NCBI GenBank assembly: GCA_022841545.1
Contig: JALHRF010000030.1
Coordinates: 1 to 37,327 of the forward strand
DNA: 37,327 bases
Origin: Bauldia sp.
GTDB taxonomy: Bacteria; Pseudomonadota; Alphaproteobacteria; Rhizobiales; Kaistiaceae
Direction of reading: 5' to 3'
The position numbers and the translations under genes were made by a program. The notes below the pieces were generated by a model. It made no database searches. It was not told where the DNA came from and saw nothing but the letters and a program-made list of their open reading frames with translations. Below are positions 24,305 to 31,660 of the stretch, in pieces (position 1 is the stretch's first letter; each line of letters begins with the position of its first letter).

Positions 24305-24970
24305 ATGAATTCGGCAGACTTCTCGATCCTTGCCGGGGCCGGATGGCTCGCCGGCCAGCCTGATGCCTTCCGCACCTGGGCCGCGCGCGCCGGGCGCTGG
24401 CGGGGTTTCGCGCGGGGCCAGACGCTCTACCAGTTCGGCGACGCCCCCGACGGCCTCTATGGGCTCGCCTCCGGCATCCTCGAGATCCAGGTCCCGCTCA
24501 ACGCCGACGAGCAGATCACGATCCACCGCGCCGAGCCGGGCTTCTGGATCGGCGAATCGGCGCTCCTGGCGCGCACGTCGCGCTCGATCACCGTGGTCGC
24601 GGCGGTGGCGAGCCGCGTATTCTTCATTCCTGCGGCGGCGATGCGCGCACTCCTCGAGGAGGAGCCGGCCTACTGGTACTGCTTCTTCGAACTCAGCCAC
24701 ATCAACGCCACCCGGGCGGTGGCGACGCTGGCGGAGGTCTTCTCCCGCTCGCCGCAGGAACGGCTCGCCCGGATGCTGCTGCGCCTCGCAGATGCGCAAG
24801 GCAGGGTCAACGCGACGCAGGAGGATCTCTCCCGCCTGATCGGCATGACCCGCTCGTCGCTCCGGCGCATCCTGGCCGAGCTGATCGACAGCGGCGCGGT
24901 CGAGACCGGCTACCGGAACCTCCGGATCGTCGACCGCGCCGGTCTCCAGAGCCTCATCGAGGGGCACTGA
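24305..24970 (+). CDS. Crp/Fnr family transcriptional regulator
   Basis: The 221-residue protein, taken from ATG 24305, has an N-terminal cyclic-nucleotide-binding-like beta-roll (about residues 30-115, with RGQTLYQFGDAPDGLYGL and GFWIGESALL) and a C-terminal winged helix (about 145-215) with TQEDLSRLIGMTRSSLRRIL. There are no N-terminal cysteines for an iron-sulfur cluster, so it is not a classical FNR. The beta-roll lacks a clear copy of the RTA/SA phosphate-binding signature of CRP, so the ligand is unknown. The recognition helix has TRSSLRRIL where E. coli CRP has SRETVGRIL. It is divergent from the alkyl sulfatase gene, making that gene the first candidate target. Confidence 0.88.
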   Translation: MNSADFSILAGAGWLAGQPDAFRTWAARAGRWRGFARGQTLYQFGDAPDGLYGLASGILEIQVPLNADEQITIHRAEPGFWIGESALLARTSRSITVVAAVASRVFFIPAAAMRALLEEEPAYWYCFFELSHINATRAVATLAEVFSRSPQERLARMLLRLADAQGRVNATQEDLSRLIGMTRSSLRRILAELIDSGAVETGYRNLRIVDRAGLQSLIEGH

Positions 24971-25040
24971 CCGCGGTCGCCTTTCGCCGCAACCGGCCCT
25001 CTGCTAAAGCCTGATGCAGAACGAAGTGGAGGCGCGACCG

Positions 25041-26564
25041 ATGTTCCCGAAGCCGATTCTCGACCTCAAGCCGAACACCTATGCCTTCGAGGTCAACCCG
25101 CTGATCAAGCCGACGGGCTTCCGCGAGTACGACGCGCGCTGGTGGTATGGCGTGCCGTCCTCCGACAAGCTGCCGGACCTCAATCTGATGGGCGTCACCG
25201 CCCTCGGCATGGGGATCGGCACCTATCTCGGCGAGTCGGGCATCCCCCGGGAGATCGTGACCGGCCACGACTATCGGGCCTATTCCATGGCCATCAAGAC
25301 GGCGCTGATCACCGGCCTGATGGCCTCCGGCTGCCGGGTCTACGACATCGGCCTCGCCATGACGCCGATGGCCTATTTCGCGCAGTTCAACCTCGACGTC
25401 CCCGCCGTCGCCATGGTCACCGCCTCGCACAACGAGAACGGCTGGACGGGGGTGAAGATGGGCTCGCGCCGGCCGATCACCTTCGGTCCGGACGAGATCG
25501 GGCGGCTCAAGGATATCGTCCTCAACAGCGCCTTCGACCTCAAGGGTGGCGGCTCCTATGTTTTCGTCGAGAACTTTCCCGAGCGCTATATCTCCGACCT
25601 CACGGCGCGGCCGAAGTTCAAGCGGAAGATGCGCGTGGTGGCGGCCTGCGGCAACGGTACCGCGGGCGCTTTCGCGCCGACGGTGCTGGAGCGGCTCGGC
25701 GCCGAGGTGATCCCGCTGGACACCACGCTCGACTACAACTTCCCGCGATACAATCCGAACCCCGAGGACATGGAGATGCTCCACGCCATCGCCCATGCGG
25801 TGAAGGAGCACAAGGCGGATATCGGCCTCGGCTTCGACGGCGACGGCGACCGTTGCGGCGTGATCGACGACACCGGCGACGAGATCTTCGCCGACAAGGT
25901 CGGCGTGATGCTGGCCCGCGACCTCTCCGCCATCCACAAGGGCGCGACCTTCGTCGTCGACGTGAAGTCGACCGGCCTCTACGCCACCGATCCGGTGCTG
26001 AAGGCCAACGAGGTCAGGCCCGACTACTGGAAGACGGGCCACTCCTACATCAAGCGGCGGGTCAACGAGCTCAATGCGCTGGCCGGCTTCGAGAAGTCCG
26101 GCCACTATTTCTTCAATGCCCCGATCGGCCGCGGCTATGACGACGGCGTCGTCTCCGCGATCGCCATCCTCGACATGCTCGACCGCAGTCCCGGAAAGAC
26201 GATGGCCGACCTCAAGAACGCGCTCCCCAAGACCTGGGGCTCGCCGACCATGGCGGCGCACTGTGCCGACGAGACCAAATACGGCATCGCCGACGCGGTC
26301 CGCGACAAGTTCATCGCCATGAAGGAGAAGGGCGTGACGATCGAAGGCGGCCACGCCATTGCCGACCTCGTCACCGTGAACGGCGTCCGTGTCGTTGCCG
26401 ACGACGGCAGCTGGGGCCTGGTCCGCGCATCGTCCAACAAGCCCGAACTGGTGGTCGTGGTCGAAAGTCCGGTGTCCGAGGCCCGCATGCGCGAGATGTT
26501 CAAGGTCGTCGATTCGGCGATTCGGGAGCACCCGGAGGTCGGCGACTACAATCAGACGATTTGA
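25041..26564 (+). CDS. Phosphomannomutase/phosphoglucomutase
   Basis: The 507-residue enzyme is of the alpha-D-phosphohexomutase family (AlgC/ManB type), interconverting hexose 1- and 6-phosphates. I use ATG 25041 since GGAGG stands eight bases before it; an ATG nine codons earlier has no such site. Motifs are the phosphoserine loop TASHNENGWTGVKMG (about residues 129-143), metal loop GFDGDGDRCGV (about 265-275), sugar loop GFEKSGHYFF (about 348-357) and a C-terminal phosphate-binding RASSNKPELVVVVES. It provides precursors such as mannose 1-phosphate or glucose 1-phosphate for cell-surface sugars. It is longer than AlgC by about 45 residues. Confidence 0.9.
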   Translation: MFPKPILDLKPNTYAFEVNPLIKPTGFREYDARWWYGVPSSDKLPDLNLMGVTALGMGIGTYLGESGIPREIVTGHDYRAYSMAIKTALITGLMASGCRVYDIGLAMTPMAYFAQFNLDVPAVAMVTASHNENGWTGVKMGSRRPITFGPDEIGRLKDIVLNSAFDLKGGGSYVFVENFPERYISDLTARPKFKRKMRVVAACGNGTAGAFAPTVLERLGAEVIPLDTTLDYNFPRYNPNPEDMEMLHAIAHAVKEHKADIGLGFDGDGDRCGVIDDTGDEIFADKVGVMLARDLSAIHKGATFVVDVKSTGLYATDPVLKANEVRPDYWKTGHSYIKRRVNELNALAGFEKSGHYFFNAPIGRGYDDGVVSAIAILDMLDRSPGKTMADLKNALPKTWGSPTMAAHCADETKYGIADAVRDKFIAMKEKGVTIEGGHAIADLVTVNGVRVVADDGSWGLVRASSNKPELVVVVESPVSEARMREMFKVVDSAIREHPEVGDYNQTI

Positions 26565-26648
26565 GGCGCCTGCTCCTCGGAATTTGGCCTGTTCATTGGC
26601 CTCTCCGTCTCTTATTGTACGATGATTGACGGGGGGAGGCCCATTCAC

Positions 26649-27662
26649 ATGACTGACAGGCGTGTTTTCGGCCGGCTGCCGGACGGCTCGGCAGTGGAGG
26701 AAGTGACAATCGCTGCGGGCGATCTCAGCGCGAGGATCATCACCGTCGGCGCGATCGTAAGGGACGTCCGTCTCGCCGGAGCCGACCATCCGCTGGTGCT
26801 CGGCTTCGACGACCTCGACGGCTATATGCACCATTCGCCCTATTTCGGCGCGGTGGTCGGCCGCTTCGCCAACCGCATCGGCCATGGCCGTTTCGCCCTC
26901 GACGGGAAGGACTACCAACTCGCGGTGAACGAGCGCGACCGCACCCAGCTCCATGGCGGGCCCGACGGCTTCGGCCGGCGGAACTGGCGGATCGTCGACC
27001 TCGGCGCCGACAGCGTCACGCTCGCCCTGACCAGCCCGGACGGCGACCAGGGCTATCCCGGCACGCTCGAGGCCACCTGCCGCTACACGATCGAGGCCCC
27101 GTCGACGCTCCGTTTCGATGCCGAGGCGACCAGCGACGCGCCAACCCTCGTCAATCTCGCGCAGCACAGCTACTTCAACCTCGACGGCTCGCCGGACATC
27201 CTCGATCATCGCGTCCGGATCGACGCCGACGCCTACACCCCGACCGACGAGTACCTCGTCCCCACCGGCGAGATCCGCGCCGTGGACGGCACCGGCTTCG
27301 ACCGCCGGACGCTTGCGCCGATCCGCCTGATGCAGGACGGCAAGCGCTTCGCCTACGACATCAACCTCGTCGTCGCGCGGGAGAAAGCCGCCGAGCCCCG
27401 CCACCAGGCCCGGCTTGAAGGACAACGCGGCATCGCCCTCGACGTCTGGTCGACCGAGCCCGGCGTCCAGTTCTACGATGGCGCCTACGTCAAGGTCGCC
27501 GCGCCCGGCCTCGACGGCCGGCGCTACGGGACGAACGCCGGCTGCTGCTTCGAGCCGCAGCTCTTCCCCGACGCCCCCAACCACCCCGAATTTCCGAGCG
27601 CGGTCCTCCGGCCCGGCGAGACTTACCGGCAGACCACCCGCTTCGCCTTTTCACGGACGTAG
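26649..27662 (+). CDS. galM: Aldose 1-epimerase (galactose mutarotase)
   Basis: The 337-residue protein interconverts alpha and beta anomers of aldoses such as galactose and glucose. I choose ATG 26649, preceded by a strong GGGGGGAGG; an ATG nine codons earlier would overlap that site. Motifs include GRFANRIGHGRF (about residues 75-86), QLHGGPDGFGRRNW (about 100-113) with the first conserved histidine, NLAQHSYFNLDG (about 171-182) with the catalytic histidine, and the late CCFEPQLFPDAPNH (about 299-312) with the catalytic glutamate. There is no signal peptide. It lies 84 bases after the hexomutase on the same strand and likely shares its transcript. Confidence 0.92.
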   Translation: MTDRRVFGRLPDGSAVEEVTIAAGDLSARIITVGAIVRDVRLAGADHPLVLGFDDLDGYMHHSPYFGAVVGRFANRIGHGRFALDGKDYQLAVNERDRTQLHGGPDGFGRRNWRIVDLGADSVTLALTSPDGDQGYPGTLEATCRYTIEAPSTLRFDAEATSDAPTLVNLAQHSYFNLDGSPDILDHRVRIDADAYTPTDEYLVPTGEIRAVDGTGFDRRTLAPIRLMQDGKRFAYDINLVVAREKAAEPRHQARLEGQRGIALDVWSTEPGVQFYDGAYVKVAAPGLDGRRYGTNAGCCFEPQLFPDAPNHPEFPSAVLRPGETYRQTTRFAFSRT

Positions 27663-27762
27663 CGGGCGCTGCTTCGCCGGCCGTGCATCCATCCTTCGCC
27701 AGGGAAAACAAATCTTATCCCCGTTTGGGAATCCTGGCTGATACTGCGCGTGTCCTGCCCGC

Positions 27763-27937
27763 GAGGGGTCGCCGTCCGGAGGCGAACATTCGGCGGGGCG
27801 GGATGCGGCGTACCCTGCTGGCGGCCTCGCAAGCTGTCCACCGGGGGGCTCCGGCCGGGACCGTGGGGCACTACGACCCTGCCGCCCGGAGGCTTAAGGC
27901 GGGAAACCGCCGAAGACGCCTGGCCGGAGACCTGCTC
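27763..27937 (+). promoter_or_regulatory. Cobalamin (B12)-riboswitch-like aptamer
   Basis: Several conserved boxes of the cobalamin riboswitch occur in order. GGTC (27767-27770) can pair with GACC (27929-27932), and GAG (27763-27765) with CTC (27935-27937), to close the element. GGGATGCGGCG (27800-27810) resembles the GGGAA-NN-CGGTG box. GCAAGCTGT (27829-27837) resembles CCGCAACTGT. GCACT (27868-27872) is followed by CCGCC (27882-27886), which pairs with GGCGG (27898-27902) overlapping the GGGAA box (27901-27905). The end, CCGGAGACCTGC, matches the nearly invariant AGGAGACCTGCC. The order, distances and pairing agree with E. coli btuB. Some boxes are imperfect, so it may be divergent. The next plus-strand genes are a small ORF and a PhnD-like binding protein. 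Confidence 0.72.
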
Positions 27938-27947
27938 AAATCGCCGC

Positions 27948-28033
27948 GGCGGGCGATCGCTGAGCGCCCAAACACCGGACTACCCGGACTGGCGTGACGC
28001 GAGCGCCCGCCAACCCCCTCGATTTCTGAGGGG
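27948..28033 (+). other. Possible expression platform after the riboswitch
   Basis: GGCGGGCG (27948-27955) and CGCCCGCC (28004-28011) are perfect inverted repeats that could form a long-range stem. CCCCTC (28015-28020) and GAGGGG (28028-28033) form a small hairpin right after it. There is no U-run, so control of translation or Rho-dependent ending is more likely than intrinsic termination. How the aptamer would switch these stems is not clear from inspection. Confidence 0.35.
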
Positions 28034-28091
28034 ACCGAGACCAGGAAATGCCCATGTCCCGGCCCGAATACGGGCGCGGCAAGGAGGAGTC

Positions 28092-28232
28092 ATGACTGAG
28101 GGCTGCCACGGAGCTTGGTGGATGAGGGCTTGCGCTGCCACGCGCGGGTCGCGCTCCGCCGTCTGCCGATCCAGCCTTCACGAGGCCGCCCGCTTCGGGC
28201 AGGATGGCGGCCGTCGTTTCCCTCTAGTTTGA
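28092..28232 (+). CDS. 46-codon ORF with strong ribosome binding site, upstream of the PhnD-like gene
   Basis: The ORF is preceded by AAGGAGGAG four to five bases before its ATG, the best Shine-Dalgarno sequence in this stretch. It encodes 46 residues with four cysteines, a WWM cluster near the start and an arginine-rich end (MTEGCHGAWW at the N-terminus). It has no membrane segment and resembles no family I know. It stops 11 bases before the start of the PhnD-like gene, which itself has no clear ribosome binding site. A leader ORF that couples translation of the next gene to the riboswitch is a reasonable idea. It could also be a chance frame in GC-rich DNA. Confidence 0.4.
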   Translation: MTEGCHGAWWMRACAATRGSRSAVCRSSLHEAARFGQDGGRRFPLV

Positions 28233-28243
28233 TCCGGCCCGGC

Positions 28244-29176
28244 ATGACCCTCCTTTCACGCGTACTCGGCGGCCTGGTGGCCGTCGCCCTCATCCTCCCC
28301 CTGGCGGTCCCGCCCGCGTTCGCCGCCTGGCGCGACGACGTCAAGGTCCTCCGCGTCGGGATTCTCGGCGGAACCGACCCCGCCTACCGCCTCGCCACGC
28401 TCGAGCCGTTCCGGGTCTACCTTCAGGACAAGACCGGCGTGCCGGTCGAGATCGTGCCAGCCGCGACCTATGACGCCCTGATCGATGCCCAGGCCGGCGG
28501 CCAGGTCGACTATGCGATCTACAGCGCCACCGCCTATGCGACCGCCGTGGTCAAGTGCGAATGCGTCGAGGCGTTTGCCGCCCCCGTGGCCGCCGACGGG
28601 TCGCTGGGCTTCTACGCGATCCTGGTGGCGCGCGCCGGCGACAGCATCGCCGACCTCGCCGACGCCGACGGCAAGCGCCTCGGGCTCGGTCCGGCCGACT
28701 CGGTCGCGGGAAGCATCATCCCCCGTCACGCCTTCGCCGCCGACGGGATCGATCCGGATGCGTATTTCCTCGGCGTCACCGAGTTCCCCACGCCGGAGTC
28801 CGCGGTCAAGGCCATGCTCCGCGGCGAAGTCGATCTCGCCGCCGCCTGGTCGAGCCTCACCGGCAGCGAATTGCTTGGCTATTCCTTCGGGACCCTCAAC
28901 CGGCTGGTCGCCGAAGGCATGTTGGGGATGGAGCGTATTCGGATCGTCTGGCAGTCGCGGCTGATCCCGTTTGGGCCGCACGCGATCCGAAACACCCTGC
29001 CGTCGGAGCTAAAGGCCATCCTCTCCGGCGCGCTCTTGTCGATGGCGCGGGAGGACCCCGAGGCGCTCGACGCGGTCGACCGGCTCGGCTTCGGCGGCGG
29101 CGGCTTCGCAAGTCCCGACCAAAGCCTCTATGCCCTGGTCATTGAACTCGTCTCGCCGCCACCGGAAAGCAATTGA
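28244..29176 (+). CDS. PhnD-like phosphate/phosphonate-type ABC substrate-binding protein (orphan)
   Basis: The 310-residue protein starts with a signal peptide (hydrophobic residues 3-22, cleavage near AFAA). The mature part has the PhnD-type periplasmic fold: LRVGILGGTDPAYR at its start, FRVYLQDKTGVPVEIVPA, a domain junction QVDYAIYSATAYATA, and the second lobe GLGPADSVAGSIIPRHAF with FPTPESAVKAML. These match the phosphate/phosphite/phosphonate-binding group, whose members also bind other small anions or organic ligands. No permease or ATPase gene is adjacent, so it is an orphan. The long upstream region holds a cobalamin-riboswitch-like element and a small ORF, suggesting that vitamin B12 status controls it. 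The ligand is unknown. Confidence 0.82.
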   Translation: MTLLSRVLGGLVAVALILPLAVPPAFAAWRDDVKVLRVGILGGTDPAYRLATLEPFRVYLQDKTGVPVEIVPAATYDALIDAQAGGQVDYAIYSATAYATAVVKCECVEAFAAPVAADGSLGFYAILVARAGDSIADLADADGKRLGLGPADSVAGSIIPRHAFAADGIDPDAYFLGVTEFPTPESAVKAMLRGEVDLAAAWSSLTGSELLGYSFGTLNRLVAEGMLGMERIRIVWQSRLIPFGPHAIRNTLPSELKAILSGALLSMAREDPEALDAVDRLGFGGGGFASPDQSLYALVIELVSPPPESN

Positions 29177-29186
29177 GCCGTCATCA

Positions 29187-29201
29187 GCCCCCAAAGGGGG
29201 C
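29187..29201 (+). terminator. Hairpin after the PhnD-like gene
   Basis: GCCCCC-AAA-GGGGGC is a perfect six-pair hairpin 10 bases after the stop codon. No U-run follows (CCAGCCC), so it may act as a Rho-assisted end or 3' stabiliser. Confidence 0.4.
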
Positions 29202-29468
29202 CCAGCCCACCGTCTCACATCCTCAATGAATGCTTGCCGCAGATGGTAAACGAAGCGAAAACACAAGGCGGAACGGGGCCAAAGGCTATTGATTACAATC
29301 TGAACCAATACTTACGAAAGCTTTATCATTAATAGATCGTAATCTTTCACGGCAATTTATATGGTTTTGCATTAACTCACCTGCAGGAAGTTTTCCGTAT
29401 CTCTGAGGGGGTCACAGCCGCAAAGAACAAGCGCGGCGGATGGAACCACCGTTGACAGGAGTGCGGAC
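29202..29468. other. Intergenic region with an AT-rich stretch before the Flp pilin gene
   Basis: Bases about 29260-29400 are far richer in A and T than the rest of the window, with stretches such as TTTATCATTAATAG and CAATTTATATGG. I find no gene, repeat or RNA in it. It probably holds the pilin promoter, but I cannot assign -35 and -10 boxes or a sigma-54 site with confidence (a GG/GC pair near 29351-29370 has the wrong spacing). Confidence 0.5.
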
Positions 29469-29666
29469 ATGAAGACCCCGTTTTCCAGGCCAGGCCGCTC
29501 CGGCGCGACCGCCATCGAATACGGGTTGATCGCGTCTCTCATCGGCGTCGCCATCGTGCTCGGTGCCGCCACCCTTGGCGGCAAAATCAGCGCCGCCCTC
29601 GACGGCGTATCGGTCCACCAGCCCGCTGCAAACGAGGCAATGGCCGAGAACGGACGCGGCGGATAG
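29469..29666 (+). CDS. Flp-family type IVb pilin
   Basis: The 65-residue protein is a short Flp prepilin. The leader is basic (KTPFSRPGRSG), with the cleavage site after Gly and the typical mature start ATAIEYGLIASLIG, including the glutamate at position five that is required for assembly. A hydrophobic helix follows (to about residue 37), then a polar tail. ACAGGAG stands about seven bases before the ATG. In related bacteria Flp pilins go with a tad/cpa gene cluster; no such gene is seen in this window, so this one is an orphan, perhaps exported by a Tad system encoded elsewhere. Confidence 0.9.
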   Translation: MKTPFSRPGRSGATAIEYGLIASLIGVAIVLGAATLGGKISAALDGVSVHQPAANEAMAENGRGG

Positions 29667-29762
29667 GCGCCTTCCACGCGGCGAGACCTGGTCGATTCGG
29701 CCCGCTGTTCCCTTCGCCCCTTCTGCGGCATGATCCGGCGCCCCTGACTCAACGGAGATTCC

Positions 29763-31142
29763 ATGCCGGATTGCCTGATCGGAGCGGACGCCGCTCCCGA
29801 CGCCATCCCCGTCCACGCTCTGTCCCCCGAAACGCTTGGTGCATACCTCGAGGGCGAAGGCGTAGGCATCGCCGACTTCGTCCGCAGCGCCGGCTTCAAG
29901 GCGACGGCGGGGTCGCTGCTCGCCGCCCCCGGCAAAAATGGCGTCGGCTGCGTGCTGTTCGGCCTCGGCAAGGAGGCGGACAGGCCGCCGCTCCTGCCCG
30001 GCCGGCTGGCGACGGCCCTTCCCGCCGGCGACTTCGCCCTTGCCGGCGGCTTCCCGGACACCGGCCTTGCCACCCTCGCCTTCGCCCTTGGCGCCTACCG
30101 CTACACCCGCTACCGCGAACGGGACCGTGGCGCATGCCTGGCGATCGGAGGCGGCGCAGCGAGCGACCGCACCATCCGCATCGCCGATGGCGTCTACCTC
30201 GCCCGCGATCTCATCAACACCCCGGCCAATGCGATGGGGCCGGCCGAATTGTCGCTCGCGGCGGAGGACCTTGCCGCCCGTCACGGCGCCGCGGTCGCGG
30301 TGACGCAGGGCGATGCGCTCGCCGATGGCTTCCCGCTGATCCATGCGGTCGGGGCGGCGGCAACCCCGTCGCGCGCCCCGCGCCTCATCGACCTCGCCTG
30401 GGGGGACCCGGCCGCGCCGAAGGTGACGCTGGTGGGGAAAGGCGTCTGCTTCGACACGGGCGGCCTCGACATCAAGCCGTCCTCCGGCATGCTCCTGATG
30501 AAGAAGGACATGGGCGGCGCCGCCAACGTGCTCGGCCTCGCCCACATGATCATGGATGCCGGGCTCAAGGTCCGGCTCCGCGTCCTCATTCCGGCGGTTG
30601 AGAACGCCATCTCCGGCGCGGCCTTCCGCCCCGGCGACATTTTCCGGAGCCGGACGGGGCTCACGGTCGAGATCGGCAACACCGACGCCGAGGGCCGCCT
30701 CGTGCTCGCCGACGCCTTGGCGCTCGCCGCGGAGGAGGAGCCGGCGCTGCTCATCGACATGGCGACGCTGACCGGGGCGGCCCGGGTCGCCCTCGGGCCG
30801 GAGGTGGTCCCCGTCTACACCCGCGACGATGCGCTTGCCGCCGACCTCGCCCGGCACGCCGCCCTCGTTGCCGATCCGGTGTGGCGGATGCCGCTCTGGC
30901 GGCCTTATCTCGCGATGCTCGATTCGAAGATTGCCGACATCAACAATGCCGGCTCGACTCCGTTCGCCGGCTCGATCACGGCGGCCTTGTTCCTCTCCCG
31001 TTTCGTGCCCGACGGCCAGTCCTGGCTGCATGCCGACATCTATGCCTGGAACCCGTCCGAGAAGCCCGGCCGGCCGGAGGGCGGCGAGGCACAGGCCATC
31101 CGCGCGCTCTATTCGCTCTTCGAGGACCGCTACGGCGCTTGA
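29763..31142 (+). CDS. M17-family leucyl aminopeptidase
   Basis: The 459-residue protein is a cytosolic zinc/manganese aminopeptidase that removes N-terminal residues from peptides. The catalytic C-terminal domain is clear: LVGKGVCFDTGGLDIKP (about residues 220-236), MLLMKKDMGGAANVLG, then the family signature NTDAEGRLVLADAL (about 305-318) and MATLTGAARVALG. The N-terminal domain is poorly conserved, as is normal for M17. It is a little shorter than E. coli PepA (503) and close to the alphaproteobacterial members. A MarR-type regulator follows 58 bases later on the same strand. Confidence 0.92.
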   Translation: MPDCLIGADAAPDAIPVHALSPETLGAYLEGEGVGIADFVRSAGFKATAGSLLAAPGKNGVGCVLFGLGKEADRPPLLPGRLATALPAGDFALAGGFPDTGLATLAFALGAYRYTRYRERDRGACLAIGGGAASDRTIRIADGVYLARDLINTPANAMGPAELSLAAEDLAARHGAAVAVTQGDALADGFPLIHAVGAAATPSRAPRLIDLAWGDPAAPKVTLVGKGVCFDTGGLDIKPSSGMLLMKKDMGGAANVLGLAHMIMDAGLKVRLRVLIPAVENAISGAAFRPGDIFRSRTGLTVEIGNTDAEGRLVLADALALAAEEEPALLIDMATLTGAARVALGPEVVPVYTRDDALAADLARHAALVADPVWRMPLWRPYLAMLDSKIADINNAGSTPFAGSITAALFLSRFVPDGQSWLHADIYAWNPSEKPGRPEGGEAQAIRALYSLFEDRYGA

Positions 31143-31200
31143 AGACTGGCGTTGACCCGGCTTAAATAGTACGGGGCCGTAACGATTTCCGGGAACGCCG

Positions 31201-31551
31201 ATGCCGCTGGAGTTCAGGCCGAGCCAGGCGCTGCGCCTCTGGCGGGACGTGACCTTCGACCTTGTCCGCGATGGCCAGCCCGACCTGTCCGCCCGGCAGC
31301 TTGCGGTGCTCCTGACCGTCTATCTCGAACCACCGCCCCACACCGTGCGCGGACTGGCGGAGAAGCTCGGCGTCACCAAGCCGGTCATCACCCGCGCCCT
31401 CGATTCCATGGGCAGGCTCGGGCTCGTCACACGGAAGCGCGACGAGAACGACCGGCGGAACGTGCTCGTCCAGCGGACGGTCAAGGGCGCGCTCGCGGTC
31501 GAAGGGCTGGGCGACGCGATCGTCGGGCGCTACCGGGAACTGCCGCTCTAG
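31201..31551 (+). CDS. MarR-family transcriptional regulator
   Basis: The 116-residue protein is a compact winged-helix protein. Helices are followed by SARQLAVLLTVYLEPP (about residues 30-45), the recognition region TVRGLAEKLGVTKPVITRAL (about 48-67), and the wing LVTRKRDENDRRNVLVQ (about 75-91), with the DxRN/RR pattern of MarR proteins. It is shorter than most (about 140), lacking part of the C-terminal dimerisation helices, though the last residues (ALAVEGLGDAIVGRYREL) may form one. The target and ligand are unknown. Likely co-transcribed with the aminopeptidase. Confidence 0.85.
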   Translation: MPLEFRPSQALRLWRDVTFDLVRDGQPDLSARQLAVLLTVYLEPPPHTVRGLAEKLGVTKPVITRALDSMGRLGLVTRKRDENDRRNVLVQRTVKGALAVEGLGDAIVGRYRELPL

Positions 31552-31660
31552 GCGCGGCGTCCCGGCGGAACCAGGACGCGGCGCAGGACGTTACTCGTCG
31601 CTCCGAACCGCCCGGCGAGATCGCACGCCCCGCGCGCGACTTCGGGATTGGGGGTGGTGG

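Noticed and set aside
24954..27584. A minus-strand open frame of 876 codons covering the hexomutase and epimerase genes, and similar long frames opposite the importer genes (7397-9937, 5787-7331), cysNC (33566-35341) and the aminopeptidase (29412-31031)
   Set aside because: These lie opposite genes with clear family motifs. Their composition (Arg, Asp, Glu, His, Gly-rich, no domains) is what high-GC third codon positions produce on the other strand. They have no ribosome binding sites.
27898..27911. GGCGG-GAAA-CCGCC as an intrinsic terminator or stand-alone tetraloop RNA
   Set aside because: The stem is perfect, but there is no U-run. The same bases form the conserved GGGAA box and stem of the cobalamin-riboswitch-like element, which explains more of the surrounding sequence.
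27750..28090. 6S RNA, RNase P RNA, SRP RNA or tmRNA in the long region after galM
   Set aside because: I looked for their conserved segments (for example GGAAAGUCCGGGCUCC of RNase P, GUCCGGAAGGAAGCAGC of SRP RNA) on both strands and found none. The cobalamin aptamer boxes fit better.
28092..28232. Tryptophan attenuation leader because of the WW pair in the small ORF
   Set aside because: Only two adjacent tryptophans, no following attenuator-type stem series with a U-run, and the downstream gene is a binding protein, not tryptophan biosynthesis.
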